Origin: Crossaster papposus
Lineage: Eukaryota > Echinodermata > Asteroidea > Velatida > Solasteridae
Direction of reading: 5' to 3'
DNA length: 64,000 nt
Assembly: GCA_037893245.1 (NCBI GenBank)
Contig: JBAIAA010000094.1
Span: forward strand, 1,550,001-1,614,000
Shown: positions 46,549 to 59,399 of the stretch, one piece after another
How positions within the stretch are numbered: the stretch's first letter is position 1
How the letters are laid out: each line of letters opens with the position of its first letter
The notes under the pieces: generated by a model
What the model was told of the DNA's origin: nothing
Seen by the model: only the letters and a program-made list of their open reading frames with translations
Databases searched by the model: none
Made by a program: the position numbers and the translations under genes

Positions 46549-48288
46549 CCATTGAGAAGTTTGGCAATATTGTGGCTCAGATGTTGAGCTTGTGAGTGTC
46601 TCTTCATTCTCGAACAACGTTGAGGTTCGCAGCTCAAATATAAGTCGAGAAACTTATCCTCATTCGCAGCCACCTTTTCTGATGTGTATGTTTGTACACT
46701 TGTATTGCCGCATAGGCCTATGCCGTCAGTGCCCTGACGCATGGGTCTCACGGTTTGGGTTTTTTCCAGTGAGAAATTTGGCAATATTTTGGCTCAGATG
46801 TCGACCTGGTGAGTGTCTCTTCATTCTCGAACAACGTTGAGGTTCGCAGCTCAGATATAAGTCGAGAAAATTAACCTCATTCCTAGCCATGTTTTCTTGT
46901 GTGTATCTATGTACACGTGTATTGTCGCATAGGCCTATGCCGCCAGTGGCCTGACGCATGAGTCTCACGGTTTGGGATTTTTCCAGTGAGAAATTTGGCA
47001 ATATTTTGGCTCAGATGTCGACCTGGTGAGTGTCTCTTCATTCTCGAACAACGTTGAGGTTCGCAGATCCAATATAAGTCGAGAAAATTATCCTCATTCG
47101 CAGCCACCTTTTCTGATGTGTATGTTTGTACACTTGTATTGCCGCATTTGCCTATGCCGCCTGTGCCCTGACGCATGAGTCTCACAGTTTGGGTTCTTTC
47201 TATTGAGAAATTTAGCAAAATATTTTGGCTCCGATGTCGAGCTGGTGAGTGTCTCTTCATTCTCGAACAACGTTGAGGTTCGCAGCTCAAATATAAGTCG
47301 AGAAAATTATCCTCATTCGCAGCCATGTTTTCTTATGTGTATCTATGTACACGAGTATTGCCGCATTGGCCTAGGTCGCCAGTGCCCTGACGCATGAGTC
47401 TCACAGTTTGGGTTCTTTTCATTTGGAAATTTGGCAATATTTTGGCTCAGATGCCGAGCTGGTGAGTATCTCTTCATTCTCGAACAACGTTGAGGTTCCC
47501 AGCTAAGATAAAAGTCGAGAAAATAATCCTCATTCGCAGCCACCTTTTCTGATGTGTATGTTTGTACACGTGTATTGCCGCATTGGCCTATGCCGCCAGT
47601 GCCATGACGCATGAGTCTCACATTTTGGGTTCTTTCTATTGAAAAAAATTGGCAATATTTTGGCTCCGATGTTGAGCTGGTGAGTCTCTCTTCATTCTCG
47701 AACAACGTTGAGGTTCGCAGATCAAATATAAGTCGAGAAAATTATCCTCATTCGCAGCCACCTTTTCTGATGTGTATGTTTGTACACTTGTATTGCCGCA
47801 TAGGCCTATGCCGTCAGTGCCCTGACGCATGGGTCTCACGGTTTGTTTTTTTTCCAGTGAGAAATTTGGCAATATTTTGGCTCAGATGTCGACCTGGTGA
47901 GTGTCTCTTCATTCTCGAACAACGTTGATGTTCGCAGCTCAGATATAAGTCGAGAAAATTGTCATCATTCGCAGCCACCTTTTCTTAGGTGTATCTATGT
48001 ACACGTGTATTGGCGCATTGGCCTATGCCGCCATTGCCCTGACGCATGAGTCTCATAGTTTTGGGTTCTTTCCATTGAGAAGTTTGGCAATATTGTGGCT
48101 CAGATATTGAGCTTGTGAGTGTCTCTTCATTCTCGAACAACGTTGAGGTTCGCAGCTCAGATATAAGTCGAGAAAATTATCCTCATTCGCAGCCATGTTT
48201 TCTTATGTGTATCTATGTACACGTGTATTGCCGCATTGGCCTATGTCTCCAGTGCCCTGACGCATGAGTCTCACAGTTTGGGTTCTTT
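44809..48288. repeat. Tandem 8-monomer duplication (1,740 bp), apparently identical copies
   Basis: 44,809-46,548 and 46,549-48,288 are adjacent copies at 1,740 bp (8 x 217 plus 4; extra bases come from TAGCAAAATATT and GAAAAAAATTGG). I saw no difference between them in a visual comparison. The junction monomer at 46,549 joins a GTGTATCTAT/CCTATGTCTCC monomer to TTGAGAAGTTTGG, whereas at 48,289 the same monomer continues as TTGAGAAATTTGG. Identity makes this the youngest large duplication in the window, or an assembly artefact. Confidence 0.85.
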
Positions 48289-48576
48289 CCATTGAGAAAT
48301 TTGGCAATATTTTGGCTCAGATGTTGAGCTGGTGAGTGTCTCTTCATTCTCGAACAACGTTGAGGTTCGCAGCTCAAATATAAGTCGAGAAAATTATCCT
48401 CATTCGCAGCCATGTTTTCTTATGTGTATCTATGTACACGAGTATTGCCGCATTGGCCTAGGTCGCCAGTGCCCTGACGCATGAGTCTCACAGTTTGGGT
48501 TCTTTTCATTTGGAAATTTGGCAATATTTTGGCTCAGATGTCGAGCTGGTGAGTGTCTCTTCATTCTCGAACAACG
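48289..48576. repeat. Short linker between the 8-mer tandem and the second 3.2-kb copy
   Basis: About 1.3 monomers: GATGTTGAGCTGG, then an ACACGAGTATTGCC/CCTAGGTCGCC monomer with TTTTCATTTGGAAATTTGG. It passes into GCAGATCAAATATAAG near 48,587, where the 5,217-bp match begins. Only satellite is present. Confidence 0.65.
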
Positions 48577-51500
48577 TTGAGGTTCGCAGATCAAATATAA
48601 GTCGAGAAAATTATCCTCATTCGCAGCCACCTTTTCTGATGTGTATGTTTGTACACTTGTATTGCCGCATAGGCCTATGCCGTCAGTGCCCTGACGCATG
48701 GGTCTCACGGTTTGGGTTTTTTCCAGTGAGAAATTTGGCAATATTTTGGCTCAGATGTCGACCTGGTGAGTGTCTCTTCATTCTCGAACAACGTTGAGGT
48801 TCGCAGCTCAGATATAAGTCGACAAAATTAACCTCATTCCTAGCCATGTTTTCTTGTGTGTATCTATGTACACGTGTATTGCCGCATAGGCCTATGCCGT
48901 CAGTGCCCTGACGCATGAGTCTCACAGTTTGGGTTCTTTCCATTGAGAGATTTGGCAATATTTTGGCTCAGATGTCGAGCTGGTGAGTGTCTCTTCATTC
49001 TCGAACAACGTTGAGGTTCGCAGCTCCAATATAAGTCGAGAAAATTGTCATCATTCGCAGCCACCTTTTCTTAGGTGTATCTATGTACACGTGTATTGGC
49101 GCATTGGCCTATGCCGCCAGTGCCCTGACGCATGAGTCTCATAGTTTTGGGTTCTTTCCATTGAGAAGTTTGGCAATATTGTGGCTCAGATGTTGAGCTT
49201 GTGAGTGTCTCTTCATTCTCGAACAACGTTGAGGTTCGCAGCTCAGATATAAGTCGAGAAAATTATCCTCATTCGCAGCCATGTTTTCTTATGTGTATCT
49301 ATGTACACGTGTATTGCCGCATTGGCCTATGTCGCCAGTGCCATGACGAATGAGTCTCACAGTTTGGGTTCTTTCCATTGAGAAATTTGGCAATATTTTG
49401 GCTCAGATGTCGAGCTGGTGAGTGTCTCTTCATTCTCGAACAACGTTGAGGTTCGCAGCTCAAATATAAGTCGAGAAAATTATCCTCATTCGCAGCCAAC
49501 TTTTCTGATGTGTATGTTTGTACACTTGTATGGCCGCATAGGCCTATGCCGTCAGTGCCCTGACGCATGGGTCTCACGGTTTGGTTTTTTTCAGTGAGAA
49601 ATCTGGCAATATTTTGGCTCCGATGTCGAGCTGATGAGTGTCTCTTCATTCTCGAACAACGTTGAGGTTCGCAGCTCAGATATAAGTCGAGAAAATTATC
49701 CTCATTCGCAGCCATGTTTTCTTATGTGTATCTATGTACACGTGTATTGCCGCATTGGCCTATGTCGCCAGTGCCCTGACGCATGAGTCTCACAGTTTGG
49801 GTTCTTTCCATTGCGAAATTTGGCAATATTTTGGCTCAGATGTCGAGCTGGTGAGTGTCTCTTTATTCTCGAACAACGTTGAGGTTCGCAGCTCCAATAT
49901 AAGTCGAGAAAATTGTCATCATTCGCAGCCACCTTTCCTTAGGTGTATCTATGTACACGTGTATTGGCGCATTGGCCTATGCCGCCAGTGCCCTGACGCA
50001 TGAGTCTCATAGTTTTGGGTTCTTTCCATTGAGAAGTTTGGCAATATTGTGGCTCAGATGTTGAGCTTGTGAGTGTCTCTTCATTCTCGAACAACGTTGA
50101 GGTTCGCAGCTCAAATATAAGTCGAGAAACTTATCCTCATTCGCAGCCACCTTTTCTGATGTGTATGTTTGTACACTTGTATTGCCGCATAGGCCTATGC
50201 CGTCAGTGCCCTGACGCATGGGTCTCACGGTTTGGGTTTTTTCCAGTGAGAAATTTGGCAATATTTTGGCTCAGATGTCGACCTGGTGAGTGTCTCTTCA
50301 TTCTCGAACAACGTTGAGGTTCGCAGCTCAGATATAAGTCGAGAAAATTAACCTCATTCCTAGCCATGTTTTCTTGTGTGTATCTATGTACACGTGTATT
50401 GTCGCATAGGCCTATGCCGCCAGTGGCCTGACGCATGAGTCTCACGGTTTGGGATTTTTCCAGTGAGAAATTTGGCAATATTTTGGCTCAGATGTCGACC
50501 TGGTGAGTGTCTCTTCATTCTCGAACAACGTTGAGGTTCGCAGATCCAATATAAGTCGAGAAAATTATCCTCATTCGCAGCCACCTTTTCTGATGTGTAT
50601 GTTTGTACACTTGTATTGCCGCATTTGCCTATGCCGCCTGTGCCCTGACGCATGAGTCTCACAGTTTGGGTTCTTTCTATTGAGAAATTTAGCAAAATAT
50701 TTTGGCTCCGATGTCGAGCTGGTGAGTGTCTCTTCATTCTTGAACAACGTTGAGGTTCGCAGCTCAAATATAAGTCGAGAAAATTATCCTCATTCGCAGC
50801 CATGTTTTCTTATGTGTATCTATGTACACGAGTATTGCCGCATTGGCCTAGGTCGCCAGTGCCCTGACGCATGAGTCTCACAGTTTGGGTTCTTTTCATT
50901 TGGAAATTTGGCAATATTTTGGCTCAGATGCCGAGCTGGTGAGTATCTCTTCATTCTCGAACAACGTTGAGGTTCCCAGCTAAGATAAAAGTCGAGAAAA
51001 TAATCCTCATTCGCAGCCACCTTTTCTGATGTGTATGTTTGTACACGTGTATTGCCGCATTGGCCTATGCCGCCAGTGCCATGACGCATGAGTCTCACAT
51101 TTTGGGTTCTTTCTATTGAAAAAAATTGGCAATATTTTGGCTCCGATGTTGAGCTGGTGAGTCTCTCTTCATTCTCGAACAACGTTGAGGTTCGCAGATC
51201 AAATATAAGTCGAGAAAATTATCCTCATTCGCAGCCACCTTTTCTGATGTGTATGTTTGTACACTTGTATTGCCGCATAGGCCTATGCCGTCAGTGCCCT
51301 GACGCATGGGTCTCACGGTTTGTTTTTTTTCCAGTGAGAAATTTGGCAATATTTTGGCTCAGATGTCGACCTGGTGAGTGTCTCTTCATTCTCGAACAAC
51401 GTTGATGTTCGCAGCTCAGATATAAGTCGAGAAAATTGTCATCATTCGCAGCCACCTTTTCTTAGGTGTATCTATGTACACGTGTATTGGCGCATTGGCC

Positions 51501-51767
51501 TATGCCGCCAGTGCCCTGACGCATGAGTCTCATAGTTTTGGGTTCTTTCCATTGAGAAGTTTGGCAATATTGTGGCTCAGATATTGAGCTTGTGAGTGTC
51601 TCTTCATTCTCGAACAACGTTGAGGTTCGCAGCTCAGATATAAGTCGAGAAAATTATCCTCATTCGCAGCCATGTTTTCTTATGTGTATCTATGTACACG
51701 TGTATTGCCGCATTGGCCTATGTCTCCAGTGCCCTGACGCATGAGTCTCACAGTTTGGGTTCTTTCC
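48577..51767. repeat. 3.2-kb block, copy 2
   Basis: Copy of 43,360-46,550. It has one 8-mer section where the left locus has two. At 51,511 it retains the common CCAGTGCC, while both left 8-mer copies (46,294 and 48,034) have CCATTGCC. This orders the events: the 3.2-kb duplication came first, then a G-to-T change at left, then the 1,740-bp tandem duplication. The right end passes at about 51,770 into the dimer zone. Confidence 0.85.
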
Positions 51768-54300
51768 ATTGAGAAATTTGGCAATATTTTGGCTCAGATG
51801 TTGAGCTGGTGAGTGTCTCTTCATTCTCGAACAACGTTGAGGTTCGCAGCTCAAATATAAGTCGAGAAAATTATCCTCATTCGCAGCCAACTTTTCTGAT
51901 GTGTATGTTTGTACACTTGTATGGCCGCATAGGCCTATGCCGTCAGTGCCCTGACGCATGGGTCTCACGGTTTGGTTTTTTTTTCAGTGAGAAATCTGGC
52001 CATATTTTGGCTCCGATGTCGAGCTGATGAGTGTCTCTTCATTCTCGAACAACGTTGAGGTTCGCAGCTCAGATATAAGTCGAGAAAATTATCCTCATTC
52101 GCAGCCATGTTTTCTTATGTGTATCTATGTACACGTGTATTGCCGCATTGGCCTATGTCGCCAGTGCCCTGACGCATGAGTCTCACAGTTTGGGTTCTTT
52201 CCATTGAGAAATTTGCCAATATTTTGGCTCAGATGTCGAGCTGGTGAGTGTCTCTTCATTATCGAACAACGTTGAGGTTCGAAGCTCAAATATAAGTCTA
52301 GAAAATTATCCTCATTCGCAGCCAACTTTTCTGATGTGTATGTTTGTACACTTGTATGGCCGCATAGGCCTATGCCGTCAGTGCCCTGACGCATGGGTCT
52401 CACGGTTTGGTTTTTTTTCAGTGAGAAATCTGGCAATATTTTGGCTCCGATGTCGAGCTGGTGAGTGTCTCTTCATTCTCGAACAACGTTGAGGTTCGCA
52501 GCTCAGATATAAGTCGAGAAAATTATCCTCATTCGCAGCCATGTTTTCTTATGTGTATCTATGTACACGTGTATTGCCGCATTGGCCTATGTCGCCAGTG
52601 CCCTGACGCATGAGTCTCACAGTTTGGGTTCTTTCCATTGAGAAATTTGGCAATATTTTGGCTCAGATGTCGAGCTGGTGAGTGTCTCTTCATTCTCGAA
52701 CAACGTTGAGGTTCGCAGCTCAAATATAAGTCGAGAAAATTATCCTCATTCGCAGCCAACTTTTCTGATGTGTATGTTTGTACACTTGTATGGCCGCATA
52801 GGCCTATGCCGTCAGTGCCCTGACGCATGGGTCTCACGGTTTGGGTTTTTTTTCAGTGAGAAATCTGGCAATATTTTGGCTCCGATGTCGAGCTGATGAG
52901 TGTCTCTTCATTCTCGAACAACGTTGAGGCTCGCAGCTCAGATATAAGTCGAGAAAATTATCCTCATTCGCAGCCATGTTTTCTTATGTGTATCTATGTA
53001 CACGTGTATTGCCGCATTGGCCTATGTCGCCAGTGCCCTGACGCATGAGTCTCACAGTTTGGGTTCTTTCCATTGAGAAATTTGGCAATATTTTGGCTCA
53101 GATGTTGAGCTGGTGAGTGTCTCTTCATTCTCGAACAACGTTGAGGTTCGCAGCTCAAATATAAGTCGAGAAAATTATCCTCATTCGCAGCCAACTTTTC
53201 TGATGTGTATGTTTGTACACTTGTATGGCCGCATAGGCCTATGCCGTCAGTGCCCTGACGCATGGGTCTCACGGTTTGGTTTTTTTTTCAGTGAGAAATC
53301 TGGCAATATTTTGGCCCCGATGTCGAGCTGATGAGTGTCTCTTCATTCTCAAACAACGTTGAGGTTCGCAGCTCAGATATAAGTCGAGAAAATTATCCTC
53401 ATTCGCAGCCATGTTTTCTTATGTGTATCAATGTACACGTGTATTGCCGCATTGGCCTATGTCACCAGTGCCCTGACGCATGAGTCTCACAGTTTGGGTT
53501 CTTTCCATTGAGAAATTTGGCAATATTTTGGCTCAGATGTCGAGCTGGTGAGTGTCTCTTCATTCTCGAACAACGTTGAGGTTCGAAGCTCAAATATAAG
53601 TCTAGAAAATTATCCTCATTCGCAGCCAACTTTTCTGATGTGTATGTTTGTACACTTGTATGGCCGCATAGGCCTATGCCGTCAGTGCCCTGACGCATGG
53701 GTCTCACGGTTTGGTTTTTTTTCAGTGAGAAATCTGGCAATATTTTGGCTCCGATGTCGAGCTGGTGAGTGTCTATTCATTCTCGAACAACGTTGAGGTT
53801 CGCAGCTGAGATATAAGTCGAGAAAATTATCCTCATTCGCAGCCATGTTTTCTTATGTGTATCTATGTACACGTGTATTGCCGCATTGGCCTATGTCGCC
53901 ATTGCCCTGACGCATGAGTCTCACAGTTTGGGTTCTTTCCATTGAGAAATTTGGCAATATTTTGGCTCAGATGTCGAGCTGGTGAGTGTCTCTTCATTCT
54001 CGAACAACGTTGAGGTTCGAAGCTCAAATATAAGTCGAGAAAATTATCCTCAATCGCAGCCAACTTTTCTGATGTGTATGTTTGTACACTTGTATGGCCG
54101 CATATGCCTATGCCGTCAGTGCCCTGACGCATGGGTCTCACGGTTTGGGTTTTTTTTCAGTGAGAAATCTGGCAATACTTTGGCTTCGATGTCGAGCTGG
54201 TGAGTGTCTCTTCATTCTCGAACAACGTTGAGGTTCGCAGCTCAGATATAAGTCGAGAAAATTATCCTCATTCGCAGCCATGTTTTCTTATGTGTATCTA
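51690..54300. repeat. Dimer higher-order repeat (434-435 bp), zone 2, six units
   Basis: Units begin near 51,690, 52,125, 52,559, 52,994, 53,429 and 53,863. Each pairs a GTGTATCTAT/CATTGGCCTATGTC monomer with a GCAGCCAACTTTTCTG/GTATGGCCGCATAGGCC/GAAATCTGGCAAT monomer. Alternate units carry GCTGATGAGTG or GCTGGTGAGTG and AAGTCTAGAAAA or AAGTCGAGAAAA, hinting at a weak 4-monomer superperiod. T-tract length varies from unit to unit. The pattern ends near 54,190 with GGCAATACTTTGGCTTCG. Confidence 0.88.
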
Positions 54301-57074
54301 TGTACACGTGTATTGCCGCATTGGCCTAGGTCGCCAGTGCCCTGACGCATGAGTCTCACAGTTTGGGTTCTTTCCATTGAGAAATTTGGCAATATTTTGG
54401 CTCAGATGTCGAGCTGGTGAGTATCGCTTCATTCTCAAACAAGTTGAGGTTCCCAGCTAAGATATAAGTCGAGAAAATAATCCTCATTCGCAGCCACCTT
54501 TTCTGATGTGTATTTTTGTACACGTGTATTGCCGCATAGGCCTATGCCGCCAGTGGCCTGACGCATGAATCTCACAGTTTTGGTTCTTTCCATTGATACA
54601 TTTGGCAATATTTTGTCTAAGATGTCGAGCTGGTGAATGTCTCTTCATTCTCGAACAACGTTGAGGTTCGCAGCTCAGATATAAGTCGAGGAAATTATCC
54701 TCATTCGCAGCCATGTTTTCTTATGTGTATGTTTGTAAACGTGTATTGCCTCATAGGCCTATGCCGCCAGTGGCCTGAAGCATGAGTATCACGGTTTGGG
54801 TTTTTTCCAGTGAGAATGTTGGCAATATTTTGGCTCAGATGTCGACCTGGTGAGTGTCTCGTCATTCTCGAACAACGTTGAGGTTTTCAGCTCAGATATA
54901 AGTCAAGGAAATTATCCTCATTCGCAGCCACCCTTTCTTATGTGTATGTTTGTACACGTGTATTGCCGCATAGGCCTATGCCGCCAGTGGCCTGACGCAT
55001 GAGTCTCACAGTTTGGGTTCTTTCCATTGAGAGATTTGGCAATATTTTGTCTAAGATGTCGAGCTGGTGAATGTCTCTTCATTCTCGAACAACGTTGAGG
55101 TTCGCAGCTCAGATATAAGTCGAGAAAATTATCCTCATTCGCAGCCATGTTTTCTTATGTGTATGTTTGTAAACGTGTATTGCCGCATAGGCCTATGCCG
55201 CCAGTGGCCTGACGCATGAGTCTCACGGTTTGGCATTTTTCCAGTGAGAAATTTGGCAATATTTTGTCTCAGATGTCGACCTGGTGAGTGTCTCTTCATT
55301 CTCGAACAACGTTGAGGTTCGCAGCTCAGATATAAGTCGAGAAAATTAACCTCATTCGCAGCCATGTTTTCTTGTGTGTATCTATGTACACGTGTATTGT
55401 CGCATAGGCCTATGCCGTCAGTGCCCTGACGCATGAGTCTCACGGTTTGGGTTTTTTCCAGTGAGAAATTTGGCAATATTTTGGCTCCGATGTCGACCTG
55501 GTGAGTGTCTCTTCATTCTCGAACAACGTTGAGGTTCGCAGCTCAAATATAAGTAGAGAAAATTATCCTCAGTCGCAGCCATGTTTTCTTATGTGTATCT
55601 ATGTACACGAGTATTGCCGCATTGGCCTAGGTCGCCAGTGCCCTGACGCATGAGTCTCACAGTTTGGGTTCTTTTCATTGCGAAATTTGGCAATATTTTG
55701 GCTCAGATGTCGAGCTGGTGAGTATCTCTTCGTTCTCGAACAACGTTGAGGTTCCCAGCTAAGATAAAAGTCGAGAAAATAATCCTCATTCGCAGCCACC
55801 TTTTCTGATGTGTATGTTTGTTCACGTGTATTGCCGCATTGGCCTATGCCGCCAGTGCCCTGACGCATGAGTTTCACAGTTTGGGTTCTTTCTATTGAAA
55901 AATTTGTCAATATTTTGGCTCCGATGTTGAGCTGGTGAATGTCTCTTCATTCTCGAACAACGTTGAGGTTCGCAGCTCAAATATAAGTCGAGAAAATTAT
56001 TCTCATTCGCAGCCATGTTTTCTTATGTGTATCTATGTACACGAGTATTGCCGCATTGGCCTAGGTCGCCAGTGCCCTGACGCATGAGTCTCACAGTTTG
56101 GGTTCTTTTCATTGGGAAATTTGGCAATATTTTGGCTCAGATGTCGAGCTGGTGAGTATCTCTTCGTTCTCGAACAACGTTGAGGTTCCCAGCTAAGATA
56201 AAAGTCGAGAAAATAATCCTCATTCGCAGCCACCTTTTCTGATGTGTATGTTTGTACACGTGTATTGCCGCATTGGCCTATGCCGCCAGTGCCCTGACGC
56301 ATGAGTCTCACAGTTTGGGTTCTTTCTATTGAGAAATTTGGCTATATTTTGGCTCCGATGTCGAGCTGGTGAGTGTCTCTTCATTCTAGAGCAACGTTGA
56401 GGTTCGCAGCTCAAATATAAGTCGAGAAAATTATCCTCATTCGCAGCCACCTTTTCTGATGTGTATGTTTGTACACTTGTATTGCCGCATAGGCCTATGC
56501 CGTCAGTGCCCTGACGCATGAGTCTCACGGTTTGGGTTTTTTCCAGTGAGAAATTTGGCAATATTTTGGCTCCGATGTCGAGCTGGTGAGTGTCTCGTCA
56601 TTCTCGAACAACGTTGAGGTTCTCAGCTCAAATATAAGTCGAGAAAATTATCCTCATTCGCAGCCACCTTTACTGATGTGTATGTTTGTACACGTGTATT
56701 GCCGCATTGGCCTATGACGCCTGTGCCCTGACGCATGAGTCTCACAGTTTGGGTTCTTTCTATTGAGAAATTTAGCAAAATATTTTGGCTCCGATGTCGA
56801 GCTGGTGAGTGTCTCTTCATTCTCGAACAACGTTGAGGTTCGCAGCTCAAATATAAGTCGAGAAAATTATCCTCATTCGCAGCCATGTTTTCTTATGTGT
56901 ATCTATGTACACGAGTATTGTCGCATTGGCATAGGTCGCCAGTGCCCTGACGCATGAGTCTCACAGTTTGGGTTCTTTTCATTGGGAAATTTGGCAATAT
57001 TTTGGCTCAGATGTCGAGCTGGTGAGTATTTCTTCATTCTCGAACAACGTTGAGGTTCGCAGATCAAATATAAG
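54301..57074. repeat. Heterogeneous satellite; partial diverged copy of 40.3-41.2 kb
   Basis: 54.4-55.1 kb has many private changes: CAAACAAGTTGAGG with a 2-base loss, GTGTATTTTTGTAC, TTGCCTCATAGG, CTGAAGCATGAG and AGTCGAGGAAATT. It includes GTCTAAGATG monomers like those at 4.2 and 16.2 kb. About 55,080-56,000 is the third copy of the transition block (offset 14,776 bp from 40,304). About 55,580-56,000 is then repeated 434 bp later to about 56,350, marked by CTCTTCGTTCTCG at both. A TAGCAAAATATT monomer lies near 56,773. No HOR longer than a dimer is regular here. Confidence 0.65.
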
Positions 57075-59399
57075 TCGAGAAAATTAACCTCATTCCTAGC
57101 CATGTTTTCTTGTGTGTATCTATGTACACGTGAATTGCCGCATAGGCCTATGCCGTCAGTGCCCTGACGCATGAGTCTCACAGTTTGGGTTCTTTCCATT
57201 GAGAGATTTGGCAATATTTTGGCTCAGATGTCGAGCTGATGAGTGTCTCTTCATTCTCGAACAACCTTGAGGTTCGCAGCTCCAATATAAGTCGAAAAAT
57301 TGTCATCATTGGCAGCCACCTTTTCTTAGGTGTATCTATGTACACGTGTATTGCCGCTTAGGCCTATGCCGTCAGTGCCCTGACGCATGGGTCTCACGGT
57401 TTGGGTTTTTTCCAGTGAGAAATTTGGCAATATTTTGGCTCAGATGTCGACCTGGTGAGTGTCTCTTCATTCTCGAACAACGTTGAGGTTCGCAGCTCAG
57501 ATATAAGTCGAGAAAATTAACCTCATTCCTAGCCATGTTTTCTTGTGTGTATCTATGTACACGTGAATTGCCGCATAGGCCTATGCCGTCAGTGCCCTGA
57601 CGCATGAGTCTCACAGTTTGGGTTCTTTCCCTTGAGAGATTTGGCAATATTTTGGCTCAGATGTCGAGCTGATGAGTGTCTCTTCATTCTCGAACAACCT
57701 TGAGGTTCGCAGCTCCAATATAAGTCGAGAAAATTGTCATCATTGGCAGCCACCTTTTCTGATGTGTATGTTTGTACACGTGTATTGCCGCATAGGCCTA
57801 TGCCGTCAGTGCCCTGACGCATGGGTCTCACGGTTTGGGTTTTTTCCAGTGAGAAATTTGGCAATATTTTGGCTCAGATGTCGACCTGGTGAGTGTCTCT
57901 TCATTCTCGAACAACGTTGAGGTTCGCAGCTCAGATATAAGTCGAGAAAATTAACCTCATTCCTAGCCATGTTTTCTTGTGTGTATCTATGTACACGTGA
58001 ATTGCCGCATAGGCCTATGCCGTCAGTGCCCTGACGCATGAGTCTCACAGTTTGGGTTCTTTCCATTGAGAGATTTGGCAATATTTTGGCTCAGATGTCG
58101 AGCTGATGAGTGTCTCTTCATTCTCGAACAACCTTGAGGTTCGCAGCTCCAATATAAGTCGAAAAATTGTCATCATTGGCAGCCACCTTTTCTTAGGTGT
58201 ATCTATGTACACGTGTATTGCCGCATAGGCCTATGCCGTCAGTGCCCTGACGCATGGGTCTCACGGTTTGGGTTTTTTCCAGTGAGAAATTTGGCAATAT
58301 TTTGGCTCAGATGTCGAGCTGGTGAGTATTTCTTCATTCTCGAACAACGTTGAGGTTCGCAGATCAAATATAAGTCGAGAAAATTATCCTCATTCGCAGC
58401 CACCTTTTCTGATGTGTATGTTTGTACACGTGTATTGCCGCATAGGCCTATGCCGTCAGTGCCCTGACGCATGGGTCTCACGGTTTGGTTTTTTTCCAGT
58501 GAGAAATTTGGCAATATTTTGGCTCAGATGTCGACCTGGTGAGTGTCTCTTCATTCTCGAACAACGTTGAGGTTCGCAGCTCAGATATAAGTCGAGAAAA
58601 TTAACCTCATTCCTAGCCATGTTTTCTTGTGTGTATCTATGTACACGTGAATTGCCGCATAGGCCTATGCCGTCAGTGCCCTGACGCATGAGTCTCACAG
58701 TTTGGGTTCTTTCCATTGAGAGATTTGGCAATATTTTGGCTCAGATGTCGAGCTGATGAGTGTCTCTTCATTCTCGAACAACCTTGAGGTTCGCAGCTCC
58801 AATATAAGTCGAAAAATTGTCATCATTGGCAGCCACCTTTTCTTAGGTGTATCTATGTACACGTGTATTGCCGCATAGGCCTATGCCGTCAGTGCCCTGA
58901 CGCATGGGTCTCACGGTTTGGGTTTTTTCCAGTGAGAAATTTGGCAATATTTTGGCTCAGATGTCGACCTGGTGAGTGTCTCTTCATTCTCGAACAACGT
59001 TGAGGTTCGCAGCTCAGATATAAGTCGACAAAATTAACCTCATTCCTAGCCATGTTTTCTTGTGTGTATCTATGTACACGTGAATTGCCGCATAGGCCTA
59101 TGCCGTCAGTGCCCTGACGCATGAGTCTCACAGTTTGGGTTCTTTCCCTTGAGAGATTTGGCAATATTTTGGCTCAGATGTCGAGCTGATGAGTGTCTCT
59201 TCATTCTCGAACAACCTTGAGGTTCGCAGCTCCAATATAAGTCGAGAAAATTGTCATCATTGGCAGCCACCTTTTCTGATGTGTATGTTTGTACACGTGT
59301 ATTGCCGCATAGGCCTATGCCGTCAGTGCCCTGACGCATGGGTCTCACGGTTTGGGTTTTTTCCAGTGAGAAATTTGGCAATATTTTGGCTCAGATGTC
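57075..59399. repeat. 7-monomer higher-order repeat (1,517 bp) containing a 3-mer (650 bp)
   Basis: About 57,075-57,882 recurs at 58,592-59,399 at 1,517 bp (7 x 217 minus 2). Within the unit, the order TTAACCTCATTCCTAGCC, ACACGTGAATTGCC, GCTGATGAGTG, AACCTTGAGG, GCTCCAATATAAG repeats about every two to three monomers, with a 650-bp trimer spacing between 57,806 and 58,456. A one-base loss, AAGTCGAAAAATTG, marks three monomers (about 57,288, 58,155 and 58,805) and accounts for the short period. TTCCCTTGAGAG near 57,628 and 59,145 is a marker 1,517 bp apart. Confidence 0.8.
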
